Assembly: GCA_028694115.1 (NCBI GenBank)
Contig: JAQUUB010000022.1
Coordinates: 1 to 55,802 of the forward strand
DNA length: 55,802 nt
Reading direction: 5' to 3'
Origin: Lachnospiraceae bacterium
GTDB lineage: Bacteria; Bacillota_A; Clostridia; Lachnospirales; Lachnospiraceae
Numbering within the stretch: the stretch's first letter is position 1; each line of letters begins with the position of its first letter. Shown here in pieces: positions 17,342 through 26,454 of the stretch. The notes below the pieces were generated by a model that saw nothing but the letters and a program-made list of their open reading frames with translations, had not been told where the DNA came from and searched no databases. The position numbers and the translations under genes are program-made.

Positions 17342-18218
17342 TATTAAAAAACTTCTCTCTGCATTAGATCATTTCATCTACAAAAAAATAGATGACACTT
17401 CCATGCCGTCATCAACCAATGAACGTACTGATTCGATATCCGTTCAGGATATCTATAAATATCTGAACGAAACATCATCTACATTTGACTTATGCAGCAG
17501 TCTGGAATATTACGCAGCAACATACTATTACGAGCGTAATAGATATATTGCGCTCGTAAGCGCTTATAAGATACAAAATCAGATATTACGTATTACCCAT
17601 AATGAATTTGTTTTAGCTGCTTTTTTTTCTGGTAATTTTCGTCTTCGGAATTTCTTTGTATTCCGAATCCTGACCACTACAAAATTATCAAATAATGCTC
17701 CGCAATATTATAAGATAATAGGGAAAAAAGAGCAATTTTACAAAATAGAGGTATTAAAACGTTATTTCCAGCAAACAGGAGATAATAACCGCCTCAAAGA
17801 GAGAAAGCTATCTCCCTTTGAAAAGGAAATGAAGTCATTGTATAAAACAGGATTGATGCCATTCTACATTGAAATTGAAGCAGTAAGAAAAGTTACATTT
17901 CCGCCTGTGTTTACAGGATTTATAATTAAAAGACATGATTATATAACGGATCTCTTCTTGGCCAGAAAAAGACCGGTTTACTTTGAGGCGATAATGGAAC
18001 AGCTAGATATAATATTTGGCTCACAGGAAATAATCAAGTTTTATAATCAGGCCATTAATCAGTTATCCGATCAACAGATAAGTGACCTCTATCGCTTTAT
18101 ATTGAATGCAGATCAAGATCCTGACTTCATAGATGGAAAAATAACATTATATAGTCTCATATTGCTCAGACTTGTAAGAGACTTCAAAATAGTTCTCCCA
18201 GTACAATTAAGAAGTTGA
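17334..18218 (+). CDS. Unrecognised partner gene of rep
   Basis: A 294-aa protein that overlaps rep by 8 bp and so is translationally coupled. No known family. The protein is rich in aromatic and basic residues (YYAATYYYERNRYIALVSAYK, FRLRNFFVFRILTTTK). One stretch (SPFEKEMKSLYKTGLMPFYIEI) resembles the corresponding segment of Rep (FTPVKKELKKLFDTGYTTRDF), so it may be a diverged second initiator or copy-control protein. There is no signal peptide. Repeat copy 4 begins 2 bp after its stop. Confidence 0.7.
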   Translation: MINIKKLLSALDHFIYKKIDDTSMPSSTNERTDSISVQDIYKYLNETSSTFDLCSSLEYYAATYYYERNRYIALVSAYKIQNQILRITHNEFVLAAFFSGNFRLRNFFVFRILTTTKLSNNAPQYYKIIGKKEQFYKIEVLKRYFQQTGDNNRLKERKLSPFEKEMKSLYKTGLMPFYIEIEAVRKVTFPPVFTGFIIKRHDYITDLFLARKRPVYFEAIMEQLDIIFGSQEIIKFYNQAINQLSDQQISDLYRFILNADQDPDFIDGKITLYSLILLRLVRDFKIVLPVQLRS

Positions 18219-18220
18219 CT

Positions 18221-18327
18221 GGTATCAATATTATTCTTGGCCAGCTGTCTGCAGCTAAATTTTTGATACCAACATTCTTCCTGATCAGCCTGGTGTTGGT
18301 CCAGTTTCGAAAGAAAATTGGTATCAA
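18221..18327. repeat. Interspersed GATACC hairpin repeat, copy 4 (internally shortened)
   Basis: Starts 2 bp after the stop of the rep-partner gene: GGTATCAATATTATTC, GGCCAGCTGTCTGCAGCT, TTTTTGATACC, then directly CTTCCTGATCAGCCTGG and TTGGTATCAA. The third segment present in the full copies is missing here. Confidence 0.82.
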
Positions 18328-18435
18328 AACAAAAAGATAAAAGTTAATCAATAAAGAAATCTCTTTCTTTGATATAATCTGAGGTACGAAAACTATTGCC
18401 TTCTGCTTCTCAGATTTGAAATTTGAGTTTTCATA

Positions 18436-18687
18436 TTATTTAATTTTAAGTGCCTCTAAGGCGTTTGTAAAATTATTAATTTTTTCCTGAAGGCGTAAGT
18501 TTTCCTTCTTTAATTCCTCATTTTTTTTTAGTGCATCCACTAATTTTTTATTAAGATTAATCCAATTGCGTAAGATAAATCTTATTGCTCCCGTATCAGT
18601 TGTCTCACCGGAGTTTTCTTTTATAAATTTAAGTTCCTTATCCTCAGCGGAACCTATTCTTAATGTGAAAGCTCTATCATTTCCCAT
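18436..18687 (-). CDS. Small DNA-binding-like protein with coiled coil
   Basis: An 83-aa protein. The front (AFTLRIGSAEDKELKFIKEN, then TGAIRFILRNWI) looks like a ribbon-helix-helix fold. The rest (LVDALKKNEELKKENLRLQEKI) is a clear coiled coil. It is probably a small transcriptional regulator. The start at 18687 lies 10 nt after the second stem of leader L1, matching the spacing at other leader-controlled genes. It faces the DUF1896/helicase operon across a divergent promoter region and so could regulate it. Confidence 0.7.
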   Translation of the reverse strand: MGNDRAFTLRIGSAEDKELKFIKENSGETTDTGAIRFILRNWINLNKKLVDALKKNEELKKENLRLQEKINNFTNALEALKIK

Positions 18688-18778
18688 AATATATTTCGAC
18701 TAATTTTATATCCCGCCAGCCTTATGCGGTTTAAATTATTTGATATACAAATATACTATTAATATTATAATAATCAAA
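18688..18778 (-). promoter_or_regulatory. Leader/promoter element L1 (pseudoknot-type 5' UTR)
   Basis: The promoter is TTTG (18775-18778), 19 bp, TATATTTG (18748-18755) on the minus strand. Its transcript would contain CCGCATAAGGCTGGCGG (18713-18729), a 4-bp stem. The loop GGCU can pair with AGUC (18698-18701, one G-U pair) 11 nt further on, ending 10 nt before ATG. See L2-L6. Confidence 0.7.
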
Positions 18779-18882
18779 TAGTTTTGATGTTTTTATTTAT
18801 ATAAATATAATAATTAAAGCGATTACTACTTTATACATCAAAAAGGAGAATTATATTTTTCCCTATTATAAAAATTAAAAAG

Positions 18883-18917
18883 CGCAAAGGGTTTGCGTAC
18901 CTTCTCTATTACATTTG
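18883..18917 (+). promoter_or_regulatory. Palindrome promoter P1 of the DUF1896-helicase operon
   Basis: A perfect inverted repeat CGCAAA-GGG-TTTGCG (18883-18897), 12 bp before a TACATTTG -7 box (18910-18917). The palindrome covers the place of the -33 element, so it is probably an operator or activator site. Same layout at P2, P3 and P4. Confidence 0.72.
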
Positions 18918-18938
18918 ACCATCAAAATATTAATCATC

Positions 18939-19337
18939 ATGAGAAAGTTATCTTATTTCAATTTAAAACTCGAAGCATATTTGCTTGAGACACATCCTGA
19001 TAAAATAAAAGACATAGATTTTATCAATTCAAGAAGTGAAGCTGCAGAACAAGAATTTGAAAAATGTTCGCGCGAAGGTATGTACATAACAGAATGCAAA
19101 GAAAGAGCAAACACAGTTATGTTTCAAGACTTGCATTATTCTCTTTATTGTAAGATTAAGAATATTATAGAAGAACAGAAGTTTGCTAATCTTGAAGCAA
19201 GTGAAATCTATAATAAGTATAAAGATCAACTAAATGAGAAATACCAATTAATTGATTCATTTTCAGGTTCTCCGGAAGAGACAGAACTAGAAAATGAAAT
19301 AATAACACTAATTAAAACAGACAATGGCATACAATAA
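18939..19337 (+). CDS. DUF1896 family protein
   Basis: A 132-aa protein with the DUF1896 pattern: LSYFNLKLEAYLLETHPDK, then FINSRSEAAEQEFEKCSREG and VMFQDLHYSLYCKIKNII. DUF1896 genes typically sit directly before the giant methylase/helicase gene in Bacteroides conjugative elements, as here, with a 14-bp overlap. The biochemical role is unknown. ATG at 18939 is used; an earlier TTG (18915) lies inside the promoter box and is rejected. Confidence 0.85.
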   Translation: MRKLSYFNLKLEAYLLETHPDKIKDIDFINSRSEAAEQEFEKCSREGMYITECKERANTVMFQDLHYSLYCKIKNIIEEQKFANLEASEIYNKYKDQLNEKYQLIDSFSGSPEETELENEIITLIKTDNGIQ

Positions 19338-22302
19338 AAAAAAGGCTCTTGAAGACAACATAACGGCTCTTCGTACAGCATTCCTAGTAAAGAAGGAAGC
19401 TAGACTGGCAACACAACAGGAACGTGCCATTCTTAGCAAATATACAGGTTTTGGAGGATTGAAATGCGTACTAGATACTAGACCAATAACAGAATGGCCA
19501 ATAACAGAGCACAGCCTATATCCATTAACGCAAACTCTTCACGAGCTGATTAGAGACAACTCCAGCACAGAAAGAGATTATAACCGCTATATAGTGAGCA
19601 TTAAACAATCAGTTCTCACAGCCTTCTATACACCTGAAGAAGTAATCACTACGATAGGGAAAGTAATTTCGAATCATTATTCATTTGAAAAGATGATAGA
19701 CCCTTCTTCCGGATCAGGTCGTTTTCTTCACGCTTTTGGGGATAAACAGCTCCAAAAAACAGCATACGAAAAAGATATTCTTTCCGGAATGATTCTTGAA
19801 GCAAAAGAACCAGGTACTACAGTTCGAATTGCAGGATTTGAGACTATTCCTGAAAATGAATTAGGAACCTATGATTTAGCATTTTCGAATATACCATTCG
19901 GAGACATTCCTGTCTTTGACCCTTTATATATTCATGACAAACAGAAATCAGTATTCTCACAAACTATACATAATTATTTCTTCGTGAAAGGGCTTGATTG
20001 TGTCCGTGATAAAGGTATGGTAGCATATATCACTTCACGAGGAGTAGCAGATACCCCCTCAAACAAACATGTTCGCGAATATTTGATGTCTCATTCAAAT
20101 CTTATAGCAGGTATTAGATTTCCTGATAATCTATTTGCTTCATCAGCAGGAATAGAAGTCGGTAGTGATTTGATTATACTACAAAAAACCGAAACTAAAA
20201 AAAGAGAAATCATTAGCCAAGTAGAGCAGAATTTCATTGATGCTACTTTTTTTACAAGAAAACAAGATGGCAAATTCATAAATGCAATATATACAGATGA
20301 ATTCAGGGAAACTAATCAATTTGGCCACGAACGACATGTATTTCATTATCAAGGAGATCTCAACCAAGAGCTGGAGAAACTTCTCACATCTCAATTTTCA
20401 GAAAAGCACATCTCTCCTATTGAGATAAACAAGCGTGTAGATAGCGACTATGAGGCGACAACCACATTAGCTTCAGAAACGTTCTCATTGTACGATTTAT
20501 GGGGAATGACAACCGTTGAGAGAACACAAATAACTCCATCAAAAAGCAGAAAGAAAAATCCTATCACTATAAAAGTGCCTGAGATCGTTCCCCCTCACCC
20601 ACTCAAATGGAAGGAACATTATAAAGATGGATCTTTAGTTAACTACAACGGCTCCGTTGGATATATTAGTGATTCTAAAACTCATTCATTTAAAGAATTA
20701 CCCAATTTATCCTCAAAAGAGCAAGAGATTATCACAGATTACGCCTCTGTAAGAGATACATATTATAGTCTGTTTGACTATGAAAAAACAAATGAGATAG
20801 AAAACAAAAACCTTCGACAATTATTAAATGAACACTACGACTTGTTTATTTCTCGTCACGGAGGATTAAGAGAGAATGGCAAGGTACTATTATTAGATCC
20901 TGATTCAACGGAAGTACTATCTATTGAGCGCTATGTAGATGGATTACGTAAAAAATCGGATATATTTTTTGAACCTGTCACTTTTAAGATAAAGAAAGAA
21001 CAGATCCTCACTCCCATCGAGGCGCTATCGTCATCCCTAAATTTATATGGCCAAATAAATTTTAAGTATATCTCTGAACAAACGAACTTAACCACAGATG
21101 AAGTGATGTCATCTCTTTCCGAGCACATATACTACAATCCGCTCAGTACACATCTTTCTAAATATGAGATCTCTGATTATTTCCTATCCGGGAATGTATA
21201 TGATAAGATAGACTCCTTGACCAATTATAGTGAACATGTATCGGCAATCGAGAGAGAAAAAATAGCGTCTTCCCTTGCAGCCCTTACTAATATCATCCCG
21301 CCTCAAATTCCTTTTGAAGAAATAGGATTGAATTTTGGCGAGCGTTGGATACCAACAGAAATATATAGTGAGTTTGCCACCCATCTTTTTAACTCGGAAA
21401 CTCAAATATCATATGTACCCGTCACCGACACATTTTTGGTAGATATTAAATACAGTCACAGTGTACAGTCTATTTGGGGAGTCGGCCACCACATGAATGC
21501 ACAGGACGTTTTTACACATGCTCTTCAAAATACATTCCCCACCATTACCAAAACAGTTGGTTACGGTGATAATAAGAAACAAGTACCTGATCCTGAAGCC
21601 ACTCAATTAGTAAGTACGAAAATTAAAGATATTCAATCCCGGTATGAATCTTGGTTAATGGAGAAGCCCATTGAGACAAAAGAATATCTCACCGATTTGT
21701 ATAATCGTACGTTTAATTGTTTCGTCCGTCCGCATTACAACGGAAGTTTTCAAACATTTCCTGATTTGTCTTTTGATAAATTTGATTATAACGACCTCTA
21801 TGCCAGCCAAAAAGATGCTATTTGGATGCTTAAACAGAATGGTGGCGGTATCTGCGACCACACGGTAGGGGGAGGTAAAACCTTGATAATGTGTTGTGCT
21901 GCCTACGAAATGAAACGGTTAGGATTAGCGAACAAGCCTTGCATCATCTGTTTAAAGGCAAACGTCGACCAAATAGCAGAAACATTTAAATCGGCTTATC
22001 CAAATGCCAAATTGCTATATCCGGGTAAAACAGACTTCACGCCACAGAACCGTGCCAAAATCTTCTTAGACATTAAGAATAATAACTGGGATTGTATTAT
22101 ATTAACGCACGAACAATTTCATAAGATTCCTCAATCACTCGAAATTCAGAAAGAGATTATGGAAGATGAGATATATCAACTAGATATGGCTCTAGACGTC
22201 TTGAACCAACAAAATAACAAATCAAATACAAGAGCTCAACAAAAAGGATTAGAAAAAAGAAAAACAAACTTGGAGGTAAATTTAAAAAGTGTTATACCTT
22301 AA
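19324..22302 (+). pseudogene. Giant N6-adenine methylase/SNF2-type helicase, C-terminus lost to an IS element
   Basis: 992 residues remain. A methylase-like domain carries motif I (DPSSGSGRF, near residue 126) and an N-x-P-F-like motif (FSNIPFGD). Much later there is a helicase-type P-loop (CDHTVGGGKTLIM, near 845-857), followed by CIICLKANVDQIAETF and ILTHEQF. Full-length relatives on Bacteroides mobile elements are about 1900 residues or more, so roughly half is missing, including the remaining helicase motifs. The frame runs into the left inverted repeat of the IS1380-type element and stops there (V-I-P-stop). The lost part does not reappear beyond the IS, which indicates deletion as well as insertion. 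The product is probably not functional as a helicase. Confidence 0.88.
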
Positions 22303-23909
22303 TTCCGCAGACAGTTTACTTGCCTAGTTTAAATCAATGTTGAGAAGTTATTTTAGCCTGTTTTAAGCGACAAAACGATTTTTGACACCACCTGATACTT
22401 AATCGTTCATTATCAAGTATAAAATCCCCCACCCAAATGAATGGGAACAATATAAAACCCTCAAAATTTCAATACTACTCTAAAAATATGTCTGAGTAGT
22501 ATTTCTTCATAGTATAAATGTTCAATATGTACTGCCGGCCCGTCTTTATCCACTTTGCAGGAACACATACAAAGTGGAGCATAAAACGTTTCAGCCGACT
22601 TGTCTTATTCAGTGGTTTGATTTTTTCACACAATACTTCCAATAAGTAAAGATAGAAGTTCTTCAGCATAGCCGTGACAATCATAAACACAGTATTCTCA
22701 GCAAGAAAAGAGAAAGGAAGGTGTGCCCATCCGAAATCATTATTTTGGATATCGAAGTTCTTTTCGCTCTCACCACGCTTGTTATAGAATACGATGATAT
22801 CTGTTTCTGAAGACTTCCAGTCGTTGGTGATAATACAACGATAGACGTAGACTGTACCAAACATATCTTCTACGATAGTGCCGTCGCTATCCTTCTTTGG
22901 CGTGCGTTGAACGACAAGTCTGTAGCTCTTTCCTTCAATGAAATCAGGAACAGTCATAGACATGAGCCCGCATCTTTCATTTCCAATCTCTGCATTTTCC
23001 CAGGACTCATGATTGCGGAAATCTTCATATCTGTCACTGCAGTTGCTCGCACGAATATAGAACAGTTCACAGTATTGCTCAACGGTTTGAATGATTTCTT
23101 TAGAGTACGACCCGCAGTCTGCACGGAATCTGTTGATGGTAACTCCGAGTATTTCAACCAAACGTGACATGATTCTGCGGAGTGTGTCTGCCTGATGGAA
23201 CTTTACGTTGGTATTGCCATCGCGGTTCTCGCCTCCAACAAAGATTCCACCTACTGTTGCCCATCCGGGGAAATAGCCATAATCCCCCTTGTATGAGTAT
23301 TTGGAATCATACTTGTGGGCAGGAATGAACTGATGGTCAAAATCAAGGTCGATACTACTCCCAACTTTTATCAATCCCAGTTTCTTAATCATTTCCAGAA
23401 GAAGTCCGTTAAGCTTTTCTGCTGTATTGAATTTGTATGTAGCTCCCGATTGCCCGCATTTGCAATTTTCATTCTTTACAGCCAATTCTTTCAATCCACG
23501 CCCCACTGTGTCAGCGCTGGGAATATCGGTATTTGGGCGTTTGGAAAACTGAGGCAACAGAGTATTGATGTCTTCAAGGCAATTGCTACCGCACAAATAG
23601 CTGTAAAACACCGTCGAAATGATGTCGCTATACGGGTAAGCCTTACCATTCAATCCTCTTGTGCCGAGGCTTGAATCTATTAGTTTTTCCAGTCCAAGAC
23701 GAGAAAAAATGTCCATTACATGAAATATTCCACCAAAAGAGGTGATGTTTTCAGATTTTATTGCTACTTTTGCCATGTCAGAACAATTTTGTATATTAGG
23801 GGTTCGTAGCACTAAGGTAGGTGATTTTCTGATATAGCCAAGTGTTTGTAGACTTTTGTTTACCAGACACTTGCGCTTTTTATAAATAATAACGCTGCGG
23901 AATTAAGGT
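22296..23909 (-). mobile_element. IS1380-family insertion sequence
   Basis: Bounded by perfect 15-bp terminal inverted repeats, ACCTTAATTCCGCAG at 22296-22310 and its complement at 23895-23909. Length is 1614 bp, typical of IS1380-family elements in Bacteroides. I see no 4-bp target duplication (TTAT left, AAAA right), so one flank has probably been lost by a later deletion. The span 22303-22474 is non-coding IS sequence. Confidence 0.92.
22475..23776 (-). CDS. IS1380-family transposase
   Basis: A 433-aa DDE transposase starting at MAKVAIKSENITSFGGIF, the characteristic N-terminus of this family; the longer frame to 23812 is not used. Internal blocks include YSYLCGSNCLEDINTLL, IPSADTVGRGLKELA, LDFDHQFIP with a likely catalytic Asp, FRADCGSYSKEI with the second Asp, and YNKRGESEKNFDIQNNDFGW with the catalytic Glu. 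It appears intact, so the element may still move. It is transcribed leftward, toward the truncated helicase. Confidence 0.94.
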   Translation of the reverse strand: MAKVAIKSENITSFGGIFHVMDIFSRLGLEKLIDSSLGTRGLNGKAYPYSDIISTVFYSYLCGSNCLEDINTLLPQFSKRPNTDIPSADTVGRGLKELAVKNENCKCGQSGATYKFNTAEKLNGLLLEMIKKLGLIKVGSSIDLDFDHQFIPAHKYDSKYSYKGDYGYFPGWATVGGIFVGGENRDGNTNVKFHQADTLRRIMSRLVEILGVTINRFRADCGSYSKEIIQTVEQYCELFYIRASNCSDRYEDFRNHESWENAEIGNERCGLMSMTVPDFIEGKSYRLVVQRTPKKDSDGTIVEDMFGTVYVYRCIITNDWKSSETDIIVFYNKRGESEKNFDIQNNDFGWAHLPFSFLAENTVFMIVTAMLKNFYLYLLEVLCEKIKPLNKTSRLKRFMLHFVCVPAKWIKTGRQYILNIYTMKKYYSDIFLE

Positions 23910-23925
23910 AAAAAAGACAAAAATA

Positions 23926-23956
23926 TTTGATAGTTTGATTTTATTGTTTATATTTG
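23926..23956 (+). promoter_or_regulatory. Promoter of the DUF2231-rubrerythrin operon
   Basis: TTTG (23926-23929), a 19-bp spacer and TATATTTG (23949-23956): an ideal Bacteroidetes promoter starting 17 bp outside the IS right end. A perfect 6-bp hairpin (CCTTGT/ACAAGG, near 23977-23993) lies in the leader. About 150 bp of leader without an obvious ORF follow to 24110. Confidence 0.75.
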
Positions 23957-24110
23957 TGCTGAACAAAGAAAAAACCTTGTCATGTACAAGGTCGGAACAA
24001 GGTAAGACCGAGACGACTGCCTCCTCTTTCTTGTTCTGAATTAATTGAAGTTAAACCCTGTCTAAAAATGGGGAGTACTATATTTCTTAATCTAATTAAA
24101 AACTAAGCCT

Positions 24111-24539
24111 ATGTTTTCATTAACACATTTACATCCCATGTTGGTCCATTTCCCTATCGCATTGATAATGGTAGGGTTCTTGGCGGAACTGATTTATCTG
24201 TTTTATAAAAAGGAGGTTTGTCTGACGAAGGTTGGATTTTATCTATTAATTTTGGGGACATTAGCTGCATGTGCGGCTGTACTTTCAGGTTTCTTGTTTA
24301 CGGATAACATGGCAGGGGCCGCCGGTCAGATTAAGGAAACTCATGAACTTTGTGCCCTTTTGACTGTTATTTTTGCACTCGTCACTTCGGCAATCCGTAT
24401 TTATCTTATGTTGCAAAAAACGGAAAAGCCTGGACTGAACAAGTTAGCTTTTGTATTTTATGTGATTACAGCAATAGCAGTTTCTGCGACGGGATTCTTT
24501 GGCGGAAATCTAGTTTATAATTACATGATGCCACTTTAG
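24111..24539 (+). CDS. DUF2231 integral membrane protein
   Basis: A 142-aa protein with four predicted membrane spans (about 10-32, 42-64, 79-101 and 115-138). It starts FSLTHLHPMLVHFPIALIM, the DUF2231 signature whose histidines may bind haem or metal. Paired here with a rubrerythrin 39 bp downstream, it probably takes part in an electron-transfer or oxidative-stress function at the membrane. The two genes have a higher GC content than the plasmid genes around them and look like chromosomal genes brought in with or after the IS insertion. Confidence 0.82.
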   Translation: MFSLTHLHPMLVHFPIALIMVGFLAELIYLFYKKEVCLTKVGFYLLILGTLAACAAVLSGFLFTDNMAGAAGQIKETHELCALLTVIFALVTSAIRIYLMLQKTEKPGLNKLAFVFYVITAIAVSATGFFGGNLVYNYMMPL

Positions 24540-24578
24540 TTGAAAAGAGTTTTATAATTATAATTTAAAAAGTTTGTC

Positions 24579-25187
24579 ATGAAAAAGTATTTGTTTCTAG
24601 CACTTGGAATGATTTTAGCATTAGCAAGTTGCACAACTAAACCAACCAAAACGGTTGACAATTTAAAGGCAGCAATAAAAGGTGAACTGACGGCCACTGC
24701 CAAATATGCAGCCTTCGCTCAGAAAGCTACAGAAGAAAAGCATGATGCGGTGGCTAAGCTGTTCGAAGCTGCTTCTAAGGCGGAGTCTATCCATGCAGCT
24801 AACCATACTAAAGTGTTGGAAGGTCTGGGTGAAAAGATGGATGAGGTCAAACCAGAATTCGAGGTTAAGACCACTGCTGAGAATCTTAAGGCTGCCATAG
24901 AAGGTGAGACTTATGAAGATACTCAGATGTATCCCAAATTCATCGAAGAAGCAAAGAAGGAGAATGTGGATAAGGCTGTGAAATCATTTACATGGGCTCG
25001 AGATACAGAAAAGAAACACGCAGACTTCTATAAAAAAGCATTAGCTGCCCTAGAGGGAAATACGGAAAATACATTGCCAACTGCATATCTCGTTTGTCCG
25101 GTGTGTGGCAATACTTATGATGCTGCCACTGTGGATGCCAAGTGTGCTTTCTGCGGTACACCAAAGGAAAAATTTGAAAAGATTTAG
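24579..25187 (+). CDS. Exported rubrerythrin-type lipoprotein
   Basis: A 202-aa protein with a lipoprotein signal (LALASC, Cys18). A ferritin-like four-helix part has di-iron E-x-x-H motifs (ESIHAANH; EKKHADFY), and the C-terminal rubredoxin-like knuckle carries two C-x-x-C pairs (CPVCGNTYD near 172 and CAFCGTPKEKF). Rubrerythrins reduce hydrogen peroxide in anaerobes. A lipidated form would act at the cell envelope, consistent with the membrane DUF2231 partner encoded just before it. As plasmid cargo it could help the host survive oxygen during transfer between hosts. Confidence 0.88.
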   Translation: MKKYLFLALGMILALASCTTKPTKTVDNLKAAIKGELTATAKYAAFAQKATEEKHDAVAKLFEAASKAESIHAANHTKVLEGLGEKMDEVKPEFEVKTTAENLKAAIEGETYEDTQMYPKFIEEAKKENVDKAVKSFTWARDTEKKHADFYKKALAALEGNTENTLPTAYLVCPVCGNTYDAATVDAKCAFCGTPKEKFEKI

Positions 25188-25275
25188 AATTTCTAGGTGT
25201 CGAAGGACGCCCTGAAATCCGTTCAAAACGTGCGTCCCTATTCATGTCTATTGACGTGTTAGGGGTGCATCTTCA

Positions 25276-25752
25276 TTATGCATGGTTACTACATTCGTGC
25301 TTTTCAGCCCGCTCTTTTTCATCATACCTATAACCAATACGCATTTGCACCGGTAGTTCATGATACTTGTATAAGAATTCAAAAATTGGTTGCATCTTTA
25401 ACACGCTGGTGCAAATACGTTTTTGCCAATTTGGTATACAATGATGGGTTCTTATCATTTGTTCCCATCCTACGCCTCGCAACCAAATGATCTCACGACC
25501 TATCATTTGTTCAAGGTCAAACATAACCTTAAGTATTTTAGGATCTTCCGACGTAGCCACAAACTCAGGCATGTGACTGCAATATTTCTGCAGCTTATCA
25601 TTCGCCATCTGTTTAAGTTTCCTGTCTATGCCAACACCGGCGTTGTGGCAGTCGATGCAGCAAAGGGCAAATACTTCAATCTCAGCCGGATAATTTACTG
25701 CGATAAATGATGATGTTTTGCCTCCAGATAAACTGTTTACTATTTTATTCAT
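25276..25752 (-). pseudogene. PAPS-reductase/ATP-pyrophosphatase-type protein, truncated
   Basis: 158 residues with the PP-loop SGGKTSSF (9-16) and family blocks CCIDCHNAGVGIDRK, VGWEQMIRTHHCIPNWQKR and MRIGYRYDEKERAEK. Relatives on Bacteroides mobile elements are around 250 residues, and the sequence changes character right after ERAEK, then stops. The 3' end was therefore replaced near 25300 by the DNA that carries the rubrerythrin pair. The P-loop half survives, but the protein is probably inactive. It is the third gene behind leader L2. Confidence 0.75.
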
Positions 25753-25755
25753 ATC

Positions 25756-25950
25756 TTATTTACTTGGCGTTTTTTTTAGTACAATGGTTTTATTGTCTTT
25801 TCTATGAGAAACGAAATTATCTCCTTTCACTCTTTCATAATAGTTTTTAATGGCGTCCTGAAGACACTCATTATTTTGCGAAATATCATCTTTTCGTACA
25901 GTGCCTCGCTTCGTAAGTTGGGCACTGTTTTTTTTAGTTGTCCTTCTCAT
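25756..25950 (-). CDS. Small basic protein of the L2 operon
   Basis: A 64-aa, lysine- and arginine-rich protein beginning MRRTTKKNSAQLTKRGTV, with a probable helix CLQDAIKNYYERVKGDNF. No family recognised. It overlaps the upstream membrane-protein gene by 1 bp and ends 3 bp before the PAPS-reductase-like gene, so it is translationally coupled. Possibly a nucleic-acid-binding protein, judged by charge only. Confidence 0.6.
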   Translation of the reverse strand: MRRTTKKNSAQLTKRGTVRKDDISQNNECLQDAIKNYYERVKGDNFVSHRKDNKTIVLKKTPSK

Positions 25951-26150
25951 TATGATTCAATCTTTGTTTTTTCTTTAAGCCTAATTTCTTCCAATAATAA
26001 TAAATTGGTTATTGACATCACAACGCCTGCTACTACAACAAGTAACAGATATAAGCTATTTTCTGAATCAATAAAACCACAAGTAGAGATTACAAGTAGT
26101 ATCACACAGCCAAATACAATAGATTTGATCTTTGAGTATTTTCTTTCCAT
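25950..26150 (-). CDS. Small two-span membrane protein
   Basis: A 66-aa protein with two hydrophobic helices (about 10-26 and 32-52) and charged ends. No family recognised. It starts 9 nt after the second stem of leader L2, which supports the ATG at 26150. It is the first gene of a three-gene operon that ends in the truncated PAPS-reductase-like gene. Confidence 0.6.
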   Translation of the reverse strand: MERKYSKIKSIVFGCVILLVISTCGFIDSENSLYLLLVVVAGVVMSITNLLLLEEIRLKEKTKIES

Positions 26151-26241
26151 AACATATTCGGCTTATCTTGTATTCCGCCAGCCTTATGCGGTTTTAATTA
26201 TTTTGATATACAAATATACTATTTATATTTTTAATATCAAA
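26151..26241 (-). promoter_or_regulatory. Leader/promoter element L2 (pseudoknot-type 5' UTR)
   Basis: TTTG (26238-26241), 19 bp, TATATTTG (26211-26218). Hairpin CCGCATAAGGCTGGCGG (26175-26191); its loop GGCU pairs with AGCC (26160-26163) after an 11-nt gap; 9 nt to ATG. Confidence 0.72.
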
Positions 26242-26389
26242 TAGTTTTAATATATTTATTCATATAATTTAAATAATATATATATTAATAAATTATAATT
26301 CATTTAATACAATTCATCAAATCATATAATAAATTAATCATTAAAAAGAATTATATTTTTTCCCTACTATGAAATAAAATATTAAAATG

Positions 26390-26424
26390 CGCAAAGGGTT
26401 TGCGTATGTTCTCAATTACATTTG
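26390..26424 (+). promoter_or_regulatory. Palindrome promoter P2
   Basis: CGCAAAGGGTTTGCG at 26390-26404, then 12 bp, then TACATTTG (26417-26424), driving the 26455 gene. The whole divergent L2-P2 region is nearly duplicated at 41221-41523. Confidence 0.72.
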
Positions 26425-26454
26425 TGCCAATGTCTAACATAAATATATAAAACT

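Noticed and set aside
22292..23913. Target-site duplication of the IS1380-type element
   Set aside because: The flanking tetramers differ (TTAT and AAAA), so none can be claimed.
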